A stretch of DNA of 64,000 nt, taken from Megascapheus bottae. Its lineage: Eukaryota > Chordata > Mammalia > Rodentia > Geomyidae. Every line of letters starts with the position of its first letter. Positions within the stretch are counted from its first letter, which is position 1. Shown one piece after another: positions 23,791-36,019 of the stretch. The DNA lies in NCBI GenBank assembly GCA_024803745.1, contig JANJXV010000013.1, positions 28,230,501 through 28,294,500 of the forward strand, read 5' to 3'. Both the position numbers and the translations under genes were made by a program. The notes beneath the pieces were generated by a model. The model made no database searches, was not told where the DNA came from, and was given only the letters and a program-made list of their open reading frames with translations.

Positions 23791-24209
23791 TAAAAGTAGA
23801 ATGTATTCAGTTACCCATTCTGTCTCTTTATGTATAAAATCTTAAAGATCTTAAAAATAAAGATTTATGTGATGATATGAGACTATAATAAGTGGATTCA
23901 GATGCAAATTCTATGGGGTGCTAATAATCAGAATGCAGCATTTAAATGCAAAGAAACTAGGTTCCCCTGGTTGGTTGCTGATGTTGTTGAAATCAATTCC
24001 AATATATTAATTCCTAGGGATTTCTGAAGTATAGAATATACACCTGTGGACACTTTTTACTCTTCTGACATATTGAAAAGAAGCAACACAAACGTGAAAG
24101 AGTGTGGATATCTTAACTCAGATGAGAAGGTAACTTGGATGCTGAGCTACAAAGTCTAAGTCAGAAAGGGACAGAAGCCTGAGTGGGTAGGAGTCAACAG
24201 GCTGGGGAA
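23791..24209. other. Unique intergenic DNA
   Basis: Nothing recognised. It ends at the TSD of the next L1. Confidence 0.45.
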
Positions 24210-24220
24210 AGATATAATGA

Positions 24221-25556
24221 CTAACTAAAGTTGGATCTTTCTTTGTCACCCTGCACCAGGATTAACTCCAAATGGATCAAAGACCTCAAGGTAAAAGCAG
24301 ATAAACTGAAAACATTACAAGAAAGAATAGGAAATACACTAGGTCTCCTATTCAAATCAGAGAAAGTCTCCATAAGTGTCACTGCTTTAAACTGCAGAGC
24401 TTCTGTATGGCAAATTAACTAGAAAGCCTACAGAGTGGGAGAAGATCTTCACTAACCATACAATGGACAAAGGCCTCATATCTAAAATATACCAACATCT
24501 CAATAAATTGAATCTCTCCAAAATGAATCTCCAAAGAAACAACCATCCCATTAAATGATGGGCCAAAGACTTAATGAGAGTCTTCTCTGCAGAAGAAATA
24601 AGAATGCCCTGTAGACACATGAAGAAATGCTTCACATCTCTGGCCATAAAAGAAATGCAAATCAAAACAACTCCAAGATTCCACTTCACTCCAGTTAGAA
24701 TGGCCAGGATCAAGAAATCTTATAACAACACATACTGGCAGGGATATAGCCAGGAGAGATCACTACTACACTGTTGGTGGGAGTGCAAACTCATTCAACC
24801 ACTATGGAAAGCAGTATGGTAGTTCCTCAAAACACTAACCCTAGAGCTCCCCTATGACCCAGCAATTCCACTACCTGGCATTTATCCAATTGTCCTGAAA
24901 CAAGGACATACTAAACCCACTAGCACAATGATGTTCATTGAAGCAATATTTACCATAGCAAAGATATGGAACTAAACCAAATGTCCCTCAGTTGATGAGT
25001 GGATCAACAAGATGTGGTATCTATACACAATGGAATTCTATGCTGCTGTCAGAAAGAACGGCATCACTCCATTTTAAGCCAATGGAAAGACTTAGAAAAA
25101 ATCCTATTGTGAAGTAAGCCAGACTCAAAGGTTTCCCTCATTTTTCATAATCAGTAGAAACCTTGGGCTCTCCAAGCAGAGATTTACAATAGAACAAAAC
25201 CTAGATACATAAGGCCATATAGGATGATGCTAAATGAAAGGACCTCCAGGATATAGAAACAAAAGCCATACAATGGGTGATTATTGTCCATAATGTACTA
25301 TGTTATCTCTCATCTCTTTTGTTGTCCCTTGGTTATCTCATATTGTTACAGTATTTCACTTTGTTATCTGATATATTGTATATATGTGTATTTGTTTATT
25401 TGAAATCGGATAGGGAAGGGGGGAAAAACAAGATGGGGGAGGGAAATAGGGACCAAGACATGAGAAAGGGTATTAATGTTTGTGAAGTAATGCACCTTCT
25501 ATCTGGTGAATATAATGTAACTCTTCTATTAATTACAATAAAAAATATATGGAAAA
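24221..25556 (+). mobile_element. 5'-truncated L1: ORF2 C-terminal region and 3' UTR
   Basis: The insertion begins inside the ORF2 C-terminal region (open piece [20 protein letters not shown] at 24231) and continues through MRVFSAEEIRMPCRHMKKC and CWWECKLIQPLWKAVW with stops and small deletions, then the full 3' UTR to the A-rich tail. A slightly diverged TSD (gatataatgac at 24210-24220 and gatacaatgac at 25557-25567) marks the ends. Confidence 0.92.
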
Positions 25557-25567
25557 AGATACAATGA

Positions 25568-28500
25568 CAATCTAATGGTGGGAAGAAGTTAGAGGCTGAC
25601 TCCACAAAGTGAATGAATGGTATGTTGTATGCACATTTGGGAGGTACTACATGGATAGGTCCTTGTAGCTAGCCTGTGCAGTGTGGATCCTTAAGATTTC
25701 GGAGGTAGAAGATAACTTGGGATGGCAAAGATCAAGCTCCTGAGTTTCAGTAAGACTACTCTGTCACTCAGCTTAAATCTCTCCTCCTGATATTTGATAT
25801 GTACTATTCATATGAGAGTGGATTAATAGAGAGGTAAAGGTCGATAGTGGAAGATGAACGAAGATAGAAACTGCAGAGCTGAAAGGAGGGGGGCAGAAAT
25901 GGTAGAGTAGTGTGGAGGAGACTGGAAGGCTTGTGTCATGTTCTTTGAATGGAAGATGATCACATTTGCTGAGACAATGGCTTCTTGATATAGACATCTT
26001 AGGTTTGTGGTATTTTTTTCTATTCAAACAGTTACCCAGCTACGACTTATAAGATTGTTTCCTTTCAGAGTTTACAAAAAAGTATTTAACATGGTCAATA
26101 AAAAGACTCCAGTCACTTCTGAAAAATTATCACCTCTGAAAGTTAAAATGTAAAATCAATATAGAATGCCAGAAATCCAAAATTTACAAAGACATCTTGA
26201 ACAGACCAAAAGTCTCAGAGGATTTACCCTGAAGGATTAACTTCCCAATAGAGGAATCTGTCTGTGACAAAGTAGCTTACTCTTAAATATAGCAGCAAAA
26301 AAGAACTAGGCAGGCAGAGGCTAAGCACAGTGATAGTTGACCTGGTACAGAACTGTGGTATCCTAGTCCCTATGGCAAACAACTTCTCTGGGGAAGATGG
26401 TTATTAGATCCCATGCCTGGTGCAGCCGAATGCACTAGCAGCTTACTCATTATGTTGGATGGAACTTTGCTCCAAAGAAGATTCACTAGATGAATGAACT
26501 GGTCATATTTATATAAAAACACCCAACCTATGATTGTTACTGTTCCCCTTATAAATCAATAAGACTTTCCATTGAATCACTCATCCTGATCTTGACTTGT
26601 GAGAATTCATATTTAACAGATTCATCTGACCTCAATTAATTAGCAAAATTTTGTGCTTAAGCTGGTGAGATAAATAACTAACCTCTATAACATAGTGACT
26701 TAATCCAAATATAGCTTTTAAAGGCCCTTGATTGCTTTTCCCCTAAATCCTTGACCCTTCTGTGTTCCTAGCTCATACCTCTACTATTTTCTATCTAAAC
26801 ATGAAAGGTATAATTACAGTAACCCATAGATTGTATTCATCTCACTAAGCAAGAAAAAAAATCCCTTATTTCATAGATTTTTTTTTACCAAGTCCATGAA
26901 ATGGCTAAATAAAATGGTTTTAATGATTAAAGACTACTACGGAGAAAAAAAAAACCTAAATTTCCCCACTTAAAAAAATTCTAGTTACATTTATTAAGAT
27001 GTCAATTCAGATTTTTCTCACTCTGGTGCATTTTGTAGAAGAGAGTTTAGGGCAATAATATAGGTTGCTAATGAGGTATGTAATATTATTAGTAAATTAT
27101 GTATTGGTATTATTGTTGGCCTGTTTAATAAACACTGTATCTAAAAGGCATCTTCTGTATTTCAATACTGATAAAATAAATTCATTTATGCTCATACTTA
27201 TCTTCTTGTCAGTAAACTCTAACTAATTCACTAATTATGGCTCTAGAGAGACCAATGATTATTTCATATATGCTAATTGGAAATCACATTATTCAGCTAG
27301 CCATACACATTAGTACACAAATAGAACAAATTTTCCAGTTCAAAAAGACATTTTTTTCACCATTTGCCTTTCTTTCCAGTAGTAATTAGGAAGGAAAGGA
27401 AAAGGTAAAGACCAAAGTTGCAGGTGTGAGCTTTTAGCAAGACATATTTCCTTGCCAAGATTACATTAAAATGGGCATGTTCATTACCAAGCATGTATAG
27501 AGAATTACATTAGCTATCATACTCTTCTCAAATGTAAGCAAAAAAATTAAATTGGTTTTCTTAATAGGAAAACAAATTGGAATGTAATAATAATTCCATT
27601 TATAAGCTAGGTTCCCAGAAAGGAAACAATTAAATCAATTTGATTCTCATTTTATTACAGATGTTTGTCTGCTCAACATCAAAATAATTGTTATTAATTT
27701 TTGGTTTTTCTTTGCACAGTAGGATCCTTCCTTTCAACTTTTGACTTATTGCTCATGGATTAAAATAAGAAGCAGAGTTGGTATCAGGAAAGAGCATCAT
27801 TAAGCCAGTGAATCTAACTCCATTTGTATTATACTTCCCATTTATCAATCAACTGTTAGATTCCAACAATATCCACCAATAGAGGAAAGAAATATGATTT
27901 AAAAATATACATTTACTTATACATAATATTTTAAATCTATGCTATATATGTTACACATATAATTCACATCCTCTCATTTCCATATGTCCAAGTTCATTTT
28001 TTTGTTTGTCAGCCATTGTTACACATACCAGTAAATAAAATCTCAAAACTAACCAAGACCCATGTTAGTTAAAGGAAAATTTCTCAGACGTCCTATAGCT
28101 CACGTTAGGAGCTGGGGAAAAGGACATTTTAATTATCTGGAGAACAGTCAAACAGCGAATAAAACATTAAAAGACTACAAGCTTCTTTATAAAAAATCAC
28201 AATTCTGCTTCTAGGCTCTCATAATAATTTGTTTCCAGAAAAAAAAAGCTTTACAAAATGTCTCCAGGAAAAGCTTTAGAAAAAGTCAGTCCTAATGAAA
28301 GAACAAAGACTTGAACTCACAAATAATTGCCTGGAATTAGGGGGAAAGGTCTCAGCTTATTAAAATTAGTGTCAATCAGATTAGAAAGGCAATCAATATC
28401 TGTCTACTTACACTATTCATCCAGCCAGAGTATACAGATATAAGCTTCAGCTCTATTTTAATTCCAATGACAGCTTACTAGAAATTAGCTTGGGGTAAGG

Positions 28501-28664
28501 AAATTTGGTCATTTTGGAAAACACAATAGAAAAGAGTTGCCAGAGGAGTTATTTCACACACATTTAGCTATAGTGTACTTTTAGGCAAAACTAGATTGCT
28601 TATGAAAGGTAATCATGTGGAAAGACTTTGGGAAAAAGAATTTGAGGACTTAAAAATATTTTTT
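25568..28664. other. Unique intergenic DNA, 3.1 kb
   Basis: The longest stretch in the window without a recognisable mobile element. AT-rich, no long coding frame, no CpG cluster. The minus-strand frame at 25773-26027 lacks domains. A polypurine stretch (ggaaggaaaggaaaaggtaa) lies near 27391. Confidence 0.5.
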
Positions 28665-28671
28665 GGAACCC

Positions 28672-29338
28672 ACTAGCACAACAATGTTCATTGCAGCACT
28701 ATTTACCAGACCAAAGAGATGAAACCAATCTAGATGCCCTTCAGTAGATGACTGAATCAGCAAGATATGATATTTATACACAATGGAATTCTATGCTGCC
28801 ATCAGAAAGAACAATATAGCTCCATTTGTAAGGAAATGGAAAGATTTGGAAAAAAATCATATTACGTAAAGTAAGCCAGACTCAAAGGAACATAGGCTCA
28901 AAGGTTTCCCTCATTTGTCATAATCAGTAGAAACCTTGGGCTCTCTTAGCAGAGGTTTACAATAGGGCAAAACTTAGATATATAAGATCATACAGAATGA
29001 GGCTAAATGAAAGGACTCCCAGGATATGGAAACAAGAGTCATGTAATGTGTGATTGTTGTTCTTAATGTACTATGTTATTTCTCATCTCTTTTGTTGTCC
29101 CTTGGTAATTCTCATATATAACAGTGTCTTACCTTGTTATTTGGTATATTGTATATATGATTATTTGTTTATTTGAAATAGGAAAGGGAAGGTGGGAAAA
29201 CAATATAAGGGGAGGGGGTGAGGAGAGGGAAATCGGGACAAAACATGAAAATGGGGTATCAATGTATGTGAAGTAATTCATCTTCTATCTGGTGAATATA
29301 ACTGTAATCCTTCTATTAATTACAATAAAATTTAATAA
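28672..29338 (+). mobile_element. 5'-truncated L1 3' end
   Basis: Starts in ORF2 text equal to 'cactagcacaacaatgttca', continues 'ggctcaaaggtttccctcat' at the ORF2 end and the 3' UTR with its G/A-rich tract, and ends 'attacaataaaatttaata'. Flanks share an aaaaatatttttt-like TSD (28652-28664 and 29340-29352). Confidence 0.9.
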
Positions 29339-29352
29339 TAAAAATATCTTTT

Positions 29353-30300
29353 TGAAATCATAAAGAGCACTTCTTTTGTTTAAATGTTTTTCCTAATGAT
29401 GATGGGTAAAGATCACCCAATAAGATATATATCAAAAGCAAAAATTATTTCAATAAGGTTATAACATAGCCCTGAACATTTAGATGTAGGCCAGATATGT
29501 TGTGTTCAGTCAAATAAGGTTATGATGATAAAAGTTCTGTTTCATTGTAAATGATGCTCTCTATGAGGTAAAGTTGTTGTGTAGAGCATTTCTCAATACT
29601 GTCCTTATTTTCAAAACCAATTAGCAGAGAACACCTGGAAACTAGAAGTCTTATTTTACTCTTTTTTATGCCTATAGATTTGCAGATGTAGAAAGAGTTT
29701 AAAAAGAGAAAAAGAAATAGAGCACAAAATACATGTATTGTGCCTTGAGTAATTGTGAATGAAATACTAGATTAAATTCTGCAAAGAAAAATGGAACATA
29801 TAACTCACATATTTTTTTATTCCTCCAGACCATTGTTTACTTGTAAGAAAAGTAGGAATTTAAAGGAACATTTTAAGAATTCAGTTGGAAGACATTTATT
29901 CTATCATGTTTATTCTACTGTATCCAAAAATTCTATTTTACTTTAAACACGTTGGAAGGAAAATAAATATAGGAAATAGGGAGGCAGTTACGACTGGAAT
30001 AGTTATCTCACCTTTCTAAACAATTGGTTACTTGTAGTAGATTATATAATAACACACATTATGTTTCTATAAGGAAAAATGCTGCCTATGTTTACTGACA
30101 CCCTGTCACAATCACACAAAATTACCTCAAGAAGAATTATTTTTCATCATCCAACAGGCCCACCAGAGAAGAATAACACCCATTGAAATGGTGAATGTCA
30201 GTCTCAGAAATGTGAGTGCTGATGATTCTGCCTCATTGGTTTGAACAAGAGACCATTAAATGTGTCAATATAAAATGCTCATAAAATTAAACATTCTTAG
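29353..30300. other. Unique intergenic DNA
   Basis: No recognised gene or repeat. Confidence 0.45.
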
Positions 30301-30396
30301 TTAGATATGGTGGCTCATATGGGCAATCTTACCCAAGAGGTTGAGATGCAGAGGATGGAAATTTGGAGGCGGTCCAAGCAGAAAAGTCCATAATTG
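30301..30396 (+). mobile_element. Fragment of 7SL-type SINE
   Basis: The left module alone is recognisable: 'gatatggtggctcatatggg', 'ccaagaggttgagatgcaga'. The right module is missing, possibly cut by the adjoining L1 insertion. Confidence 0.5.
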
Positions 30397-30401
30397 ACCA
30401 G

Positions 30402-30704
30402 CAATATAGAAACAAGAGCCATATAAGGTGTGACTGCTATTCTTAATGTACGATGTTATTTCTCATCTCTTTTGTTGTCTCTTGGTTATCTCATATTGTT
30501 ACAGTATCTTATCTTGTTATCTGTTATATTGTATATACATATATTTGCTTATTTGAAATAGGATAGGGAAGGGGAGAGGGGAGGGGGTGGGGAAGGAAAT
30601 GGGGAAAAAAAACATGAGAAACGGTAGTAATGATGGTTAAGGAATGCACCTTCTATCTGGTGAAATAACTGTAACCCTTCTATTAATTACAATAAAAAAA
30701 TTTA
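30402..30704 (+). mobile_element. 5'-truncated L1 3' UTR
   Basis: 'agaaacaagagccatataag', 'tcttaatgtacgatgttatt', the G/A-rich tract (30555-30605), 'aatgcaccttctatctggtg', 'attacaataaaaaaattta'. Confidence 0.9.
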
Positions 30705-32470
30705 AAAAGGAAGTTGTACTAGAAATGTGGCTCAACTGGAACACTGCCAATCAGGTAAGTCAAATAAATGGGAGATCCTGAATTTAGGCAATGGTAGGAG
30801 GGAGTGTTATTCATAAACATCCAAGTTATTTATAAATACTGACATAGATAATGGTTAAAACTGAAAGATGGCTCTTTTATAGCATGGAATAGAGTAAAAC
30901 ATTTTTATCAGGGAGGCAAGACTATGAAGTATGAAAGCATTTAGAGTTGATAACGTAGCCTTTGAGATCACACTACTGGACTATGAGTCTTTTACAGTGT
31001 AGATGATCTGCATTAGTAAAATAACCCCTTTCTAAAGTTTCCAATCAGTATAAATAAGATCTAACAGCACATGCCACTATGAGGTCTTCAGTAAGAGCTA
31101 AATGCACTAAAACATATGTTCACAAATAAGACACAGTAAGTTCTCAATAAGTACATGTTTCTGTGACATTATTAACTCTCTTTCCACTCTGCTGCATCCT
31201 AACCAAAGGAGTACAGATCTTAGCAGTAAGCATTTAGGATATTGGTCTAAAATGATCTCCACATTCAAAAGGGCAATTTTAGATTACATTTTGGTAAAAT
31301 ACAGCTTGATTCACCTTGATTAAGATGACACTGAAGGTTTTATCTTTTTCATCTTCAAGTTATGACTCCTTAAATTACATGTTTCTTGGGCACTTTAAAT
31401 CACCAACAAATGCAAAATGTTAGGGCAAAGGATACAAATCACATCCCAAATATAAAATTCCTTGGGTAAAATGCCTATGTCGAGATTATAAACATAGATT
31501 GCATTGGGCTTACATATTGAAAAATTAATCATTTTACATTAAATGGAATCATTTAATTTGGGCAACAGCATAATGATAGTGTTACACTAATATGCAGATT
31601 CAAAAATATTTGCAAATATATTCTTTCATTTATCCAGTTTGTGAACATCCTAAACTGGAGTAGTGACTAATGTTTCCAGAAAATTGACTAATAGCATTTA
31701 TTGGCTTTTTCCTAGCTATTGATGACTACCTTAGAAACCAAGACATAACCTTAAATTGCTCATTTACCATGATTTTTTAAACATTGCAATTTAAAGTAGA
31801 AAATGAGGGAATCATATAAATCTAATTTGCAGATATTACTAGTCCTTAGCACTCTGCTCGATGCATACTTACATAGCAAATATTTGAAATAGGTTGCATT
31901 TCTTAAGAGCATTTTTTGAAGAGAGGATGCTCTTAATCGTGCAACTATTTTGAAGGCTTACTAAGAGTCAAGGGCTATATTAAGTATTTTATATATATAT
32001 ATGTATATACTATATACATATATATGTATATAGTCTCATTTTAATTTCACAAACCCCTTATAGTCAGCTACTAATAGATCCAACTCACAATGTAAACAGT
32101 TTAGAAGGGTGACAGCCTTTTCCTGGTGAAATGATAAAGGTAAGAGGAAGTTAATCACTAATTTGCCTCATCAAGCTTTATCTATGGGTAAGCTGTGAAA
32201 TTCCATCCAAAATGGCTCAAGTTCTGTGACTGGACATGATTTTCCTTCAAGAATCCCAGATTCAGACATTACATCTGCCTCTCTCTTTTTCCCTTCTTAA
32301 GAATTGAGGCACATAGACTAGAGTTTTAGGTTCAGAAAGTTTCAGGAATATGTTTTTCTCCCATGATCACATTCTTTGTCCTGTTCAGAGTGGTTTTCAT
32401 GACCTTGAGTAAAAAATTGCTTGTATTTGTAGTAGTGGTTTCAAGAATTATACTTCCTTAGCCTTTCTAT
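30705..32470. other. Unique intergenic DNA with an AT palindrome
   Basis: No gene or mobile element recognised. An alternating TA/TG tract at 31989-32033 is close to self-complementary. Confidence 0.45.
31989..32033. repeat. (TA)n/(TATG) near-palindrome
   Basis: Text such as tatatactatatacatata is nearly its own reverse complement and could extrude as a short cruciform. Confidence 0.75.
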
Positions 32471-32474
32471 CTTA

Positions 32475-32670
32475 TCCCATTGTTTGTATTATATAGACTC
32501 AGAATAAATTTTCAACTCACAGAAATAAGAGAAGGAGGGATAAAGCTTATGTATACCCTACAAAATTAACAAGAGTTGGGGAAGAGTTGGTAGGAGCAGA
32601 ATGGATGAGGGTGTTGAAAGGGATGACATATTGCAGTCAAAAACTGATTTGTCCTTTGTGCAACGACTAA
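32475..32670 (+). mobile_element. Possible old retroposon 3' end
   Basis: Contains 'tgagggtgttgaaagggatg' and 'aaactgatttgtcctttgtg'. A similar order (gatttgtttaatggcaagtc, 'ctttgtacatgtac') is found at 46,090-46,260. They may be ends of one old L1 subfamily; weak. Confidence 0.35.
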
Positions 32671-32683
32671 AAGAAAAATTAGA

Positions 32684-32869
32684 GGGGCCGGGAGTTTGGC
32701 CTAGTGGTTAAAGTGCTTGCCTAGCATGCATGAAGACCCGGGTTCGATTCCTCGGTACCACATACATAGAAAAAAGCCAGAAGTGGTGCTGAGGCTCAAG
32801 TGGTAGAGCTCTAGCCTTGAGAAAGTCCAAGGACAGTGCTCAGGCCCTGAGCCGAAGCCCAGGACTGGC

Positions 32870-32902
<33 letters not shown>
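32684..32902 (+). mobile_element. tRNA-derived ID-like composite SINE, near consensus
   Basis: Head 'ggggccgggagtttggccta', B box 'gggttcgattcctcggtacc', linker 'acatacatagaaaaaagcca', second module 'gctgaggctcaagtggtaga', 'ccttgagaaagtccaaggac', 'gccctgagccgaagcccagg', then (A)n with (aaaag)n. Few differences from its siblings, so young. Confidence 0.95.
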
Positions 32903-32914
32903 TTAGAAAAAAAA

Positions 32915-33162
32915 TGCTTGTGTAGCAAGCATGAAGTTCTAGGTTGGATTCCTCAGCACCACAGAAACAAGAAAAGCTAGAAGAGGTGCTGTAGCTTAAG
33001 TGCTAGGGTGCTAGCCTTGAACAACAGAAGCTCAGGGACAGTGACCAGACTCTATTTAATTTACTTATCTATGTAATATTAACACTTACAGTTTTCACTA
33101 TACTAAAATCTGTCTTAGCTTCAACAACACAGAGTTCAAGCCTCGGGATTGGAAAACAAACA
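32915..33162 (+). mobile_element. Older ID-like SINE split by about 70 bp of other sequence
   Basis: Head remnant 'gcttgtgtagcaagcatgaa', second module 'gctgtagcttaagtgctagg', 'ctcagggacagtgaccagac'. After about 33053 comes unrelated AT-rich text, then the expected 3' end (gagttcaagcctcgggattg) resumes near 33130. Confidence 0.65.
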
Positions 33163-33342
33163 AAAGAACCCAGAAAACTGCTTATTTTCAGTTTTATCCA
33201 ACTTAAATTTCAAAATAATTCATCTCTTTCAGTCTTTTAAATTCCAAAATAACTCTCCTCTCCTCCCTTTTCTTCTCCCCCTTCCTCTTCCCCCATTCCT
33301 CAGTTCTACTCCCCTAGCAACAACTTACATTTAAGTATCTTC
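33163..33342. repeat. Pyrimidine-rich stretch
   Basis: From 33255 to 33315 the plus strand is almost entirely C and T (ctcctctcctcccttttctt). No coding meaning. Confidence 0.6.
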
Positions 33343-34730
33343 CTACATTATGGCATTCATTGTCATTTCTACCTTGCCAGTTTGGGCTTGTAGGGCCGCA
33401 ACCAGTGTCTGTGACTCGTGGGCTACATCCTTAGTGGTGACTATCCACCTCCCCATAGATCTGTCTTCATTCCTGCACAGGCCAGTTTGTGGTCTGCAGT
33501 CATCTCCTCCCAGACCAGCATCTTGACAAATTGATATCAGAGGGCCCTGGGGGGGAACTTTCTTTGGAGTCTCCACTCTACTCTTTATAGAAAGGTGACA
33601 AGATCCTTGGTATCCTTCTGAGTAATTCCTGCTACTGGAGGCTCTGAGGGGCCTTCTCCCAATTTTTTCCACATATCCAGCCCCAAAGCCTGCACCTGTT
33701 TGTGGTAAGGGGCAGGGATAACAGCCTGCTGGAGGCCTGTGGAAAACGGATCACTGGATCTTGTTAGCATCCCATAAGTCACAGGGACTAGGGGATTAAC
33801 AGCCTGGTTCCTCTTGGCCTGGGCATGGCACTCATCATTAAAATAGACACACCATTTGAGTTACAGGGAGCCAGGGAGCACAGTCTTGGCTAAATTTTTC
33901 CAGTCTTGGGTGATGCACTGCTGGTGAGCCAGGCCTTGGAGGATGGTCTCAGTCCAGGGAGATTTAGGTCCATCCTCGGAGACCACTTTCTTAAGCTCCT
34001 TTAAATCTTGGGCCTCCCTGGGATACCATAGGGCCAGTCAATTGCCTCCAGGGTTAGCATTCACCGGGAAAGCCATGCATGGCAGGGAGGAGTCGCCACT
34101 GATCTTACAAGATGGCAGCTTAACCTGCTCTTCCGGTTTAGCACAAGATGGCGGAGAATTTTCATGGGAAGAGGGATGGCAATATGGCGGAGGTCGATCC
34201 TTACCCCAATTGTCTGCAGTTAGTTCCGGGGCAGGAGCACCTGATGTAAGGCTCAGGGGGCTGGCCCACGGGTCAAAGGGGGTCAACAATCCTTCCTCAG
34301 GGTGAAGCTTTAAAACCTTCTCCTCCTGATCAGCGGGTGGGCTAACTTGCCCCAACCCCCAGTGCTCCTCAATAAAGGTTTCCTAGGCCAGGTTGCCCTT
34401 TGAGGCCACCTTGGGGGCGTCTCTACTGCCCCTAGATGTCTCCTTAACTGAGTCAGGATAGAAGCAGGTCTTAAGGGCAGACAAAGTCGGGTAGACCCTG
34501 AGGGGAAGGTCCTCTCCCAAGTTAATCTCCCTCCTTCTCATCATGTGTTCTATGTGATCCCAGGTGGCCCAATTGAAAAGACTGGCCGCCATTAACCAAG
34601 GAGTGGCACGTGGTAAGGCCTCCCAGACCATCTCAGCCTGGGGATCCGAGATCTCCAAACCTCAGCTTTTAAGCATAAATCTCAACGCCTTGAGCACCAG
34701 GTCCTCATGCTTTGTGTGAGACTGCCCCAT
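33343..34730 (-). pseudogene. gag: gag relic of class II ERV
   Basis: Gag is the virion structural polyprotein. The start MGQSHTKHED fits a myristoylated matrix. Matrix-like text follows (LFNWATWDHIEHMM), then a proline-rich region with a late-domain RPPPYC (about 34190), then capsid-like text with VTYGMLTRSSDPFSTGLQQ and YHKQVQALGLDMWKKL. One reading frame carries all this from 34730 to 33585, broken by four stops (near 34662, 34383-34385, 34038-34040 and about 33867). A frameshift near 33600-33670 moves the last part to another frame. The zinc-knuckle region is not present. Family assignment rests on motif order and resemblance, not a search. Confidence 0.72.
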
Positions 34731-34809
34731 CTTTTCTGGGAGACCCTTACCTTGTAACTCGCTTGGCTCGACTCACCACAGTTTTTATTTTGATGAGTGC
34801 TCTTTTTAG

Positions 34810-34827
34810 GTCCCTGTACCAGTGCCA
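34810..34827 (-). other. Primer-binding site, tRNA-Lys3-like
   Basis: The plus strand reads gtccctgtaccagtgcca, which matches the 3' end of tRNA-Lys3 (known from MMTV and lentiviruses) at 14 of 18 positions, including the first 8 and the terminal gcca. It ends 2 bases before the LTR edge, as expected. Confidence 0.65.
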
Positions 34828-34829
34828 GA

Positions 34830-35277
34830 TGTCGGGGTTTTCAGTACCCTATCCCTCCCAACCTGAAGGAGGGATAGAGAGAACACACCCCGTCCAGGAT
34901 GAGCCAAGAAAGGAGAGGGCCAACTGACCACCCACACCCAGCCCTCCCTCGCCAGAAGACAATCAGATGTGTCAGGGAGACCCATCAAGGCAGGAACTTG
35001 TTTGTTGAGGAAGTATATTCAGCTAATATAGGGTGCAGAAGCCTATTAGCATAAAGGTGGGCAGGGCGGGGGAGGTCTACGTGTTTACTCTATAGGTAAA
35101 GAAGGATAATCATGTGCTGTCCACGAAGATGGAAGGGTTCGGGTCCTATCCCAGAGGTGGCCTTATTTTACATCACAATCTACAGCCATACCTTCCACCA
35201 GGGCTCCATCTTATCCAGGTGTGGTCCCAAGACCATGAAGTAAGCACTGGGCCATGAGTTAGACTGCCTTTTCTACA
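34830..35277 (-). repeat. LTR of the class II ERV fragment
   Basis: Bounded by TG (34830) and CA (35276-35277), so it reads TGTAGAAAAGGC on the minus strand. Adjacent to a PBS, which makes it the 5' LTR. No second copy is in the window, so the age cannot be taken from LTR divergence. I could not fix a TATA box or poly(A) signal with confidence. Confidence 0.68.
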
Positions 35278-35585
35278 GCATAGGTTTCCATTTCCTTGAT
35301 GTGATGTGCTCCACAAGTTATCATTAATAATTGAGAAATATCAACTCTATTTTTAAGCAAAAGTCACAGTTCAGTATTATATTTTCAATTTTGTAATATC
35401 TTCAATATCAAACCATATGAGAAGACATTTAGGTTCTCCTTCGTCTTTTAAATTCATTCTATTTGCAATACCATATTGTGTACTGCTGATGATTAGTCCT
35501 TAAACATCATGATCCATGGCTTGGAGTGTGAAATATTTTAGAAGAAACAAAAAGTCATATATATACATATATATATATATTACAT
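35278..35585. other. Unique DNA with a short (TA)n tract
   Basis: Nothing recognised apart from 'atatatacatatatatatat' at 35558-35580. Confidence 0.45.
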
Positions 35586-36019
35586 TTTTCTGATCCATTC
35601 ATCCACTGAAGGACGTCAATATACCACCTATGATAAGCAATGCTGCAATGAACATAATTGTGCTGGTGTCTTTAGTGCAGCCTAGTTTGTGGCCATTTGG
35701 GTAAATGTCCATAGGTGGGGTTGCTGCATCATAAGGATGCATTGTTTAGTCTTTTGAGAAACTTCCATACCAGAATGTTTGAACAAGTTTATATTCTCAC
35801 TAATAGTGAAGTAGAGTTCTCTTTTGGCCATATCTCTAACAGTATCTGTTATCATTTTATTTTTGATAATGGCCAATCTAGCTGAAGTGTGGTAGAATGT
35901 CAATGTGGTTTTGACTTTTATTTCTTTTATGGACATAGATGTTGAACATTTTATGTGTCTATCAGCCGTTCATATTTCTTCAGAAAACTCTCTTTTAAGT
36001 CATTAGCCTACCTATTTAT
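35586..36019 (-). mobile_element. Old L1 ORF2 C-terminal fragment (antisense), part 1
   Basis: The minus strand has ORF2 C-terminal peptides in one open frame (35682-35936) such as IKEIKVKTTLTFYHTSARLA. Its plus-strand text includes 'gatccattcatccactga' and 'gcaatgctgcaatgaacata', typical antisense L1. Interrupted at 36019 by an LTR-like insertion. Confidence 0.85.

Larger units (their letters stand above)
33343..35277 (-). mobile_element. Decayed class II (betaretrovirus-like) ERV fragment: LTR, PBS, partial gag
   Basis: Read on the minus strand: a 448-bp LTR (35277 to 34830), a 2-base gap, a primer-binding site resembling tRNA-Lys3, a short leader, and a gag relic starting with MGQ at 34730. 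It stops around 33343; the rest of gag, pro, pol, env and the second LTR are missing. The capsid-like text and the Lys-type PBS point to a betaretroviral, MMTV/MusD-like lineage, distinct from the IAP-like provirus at 52-60 kb. The lineage is inferred from memory. Confidence 0.75.
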
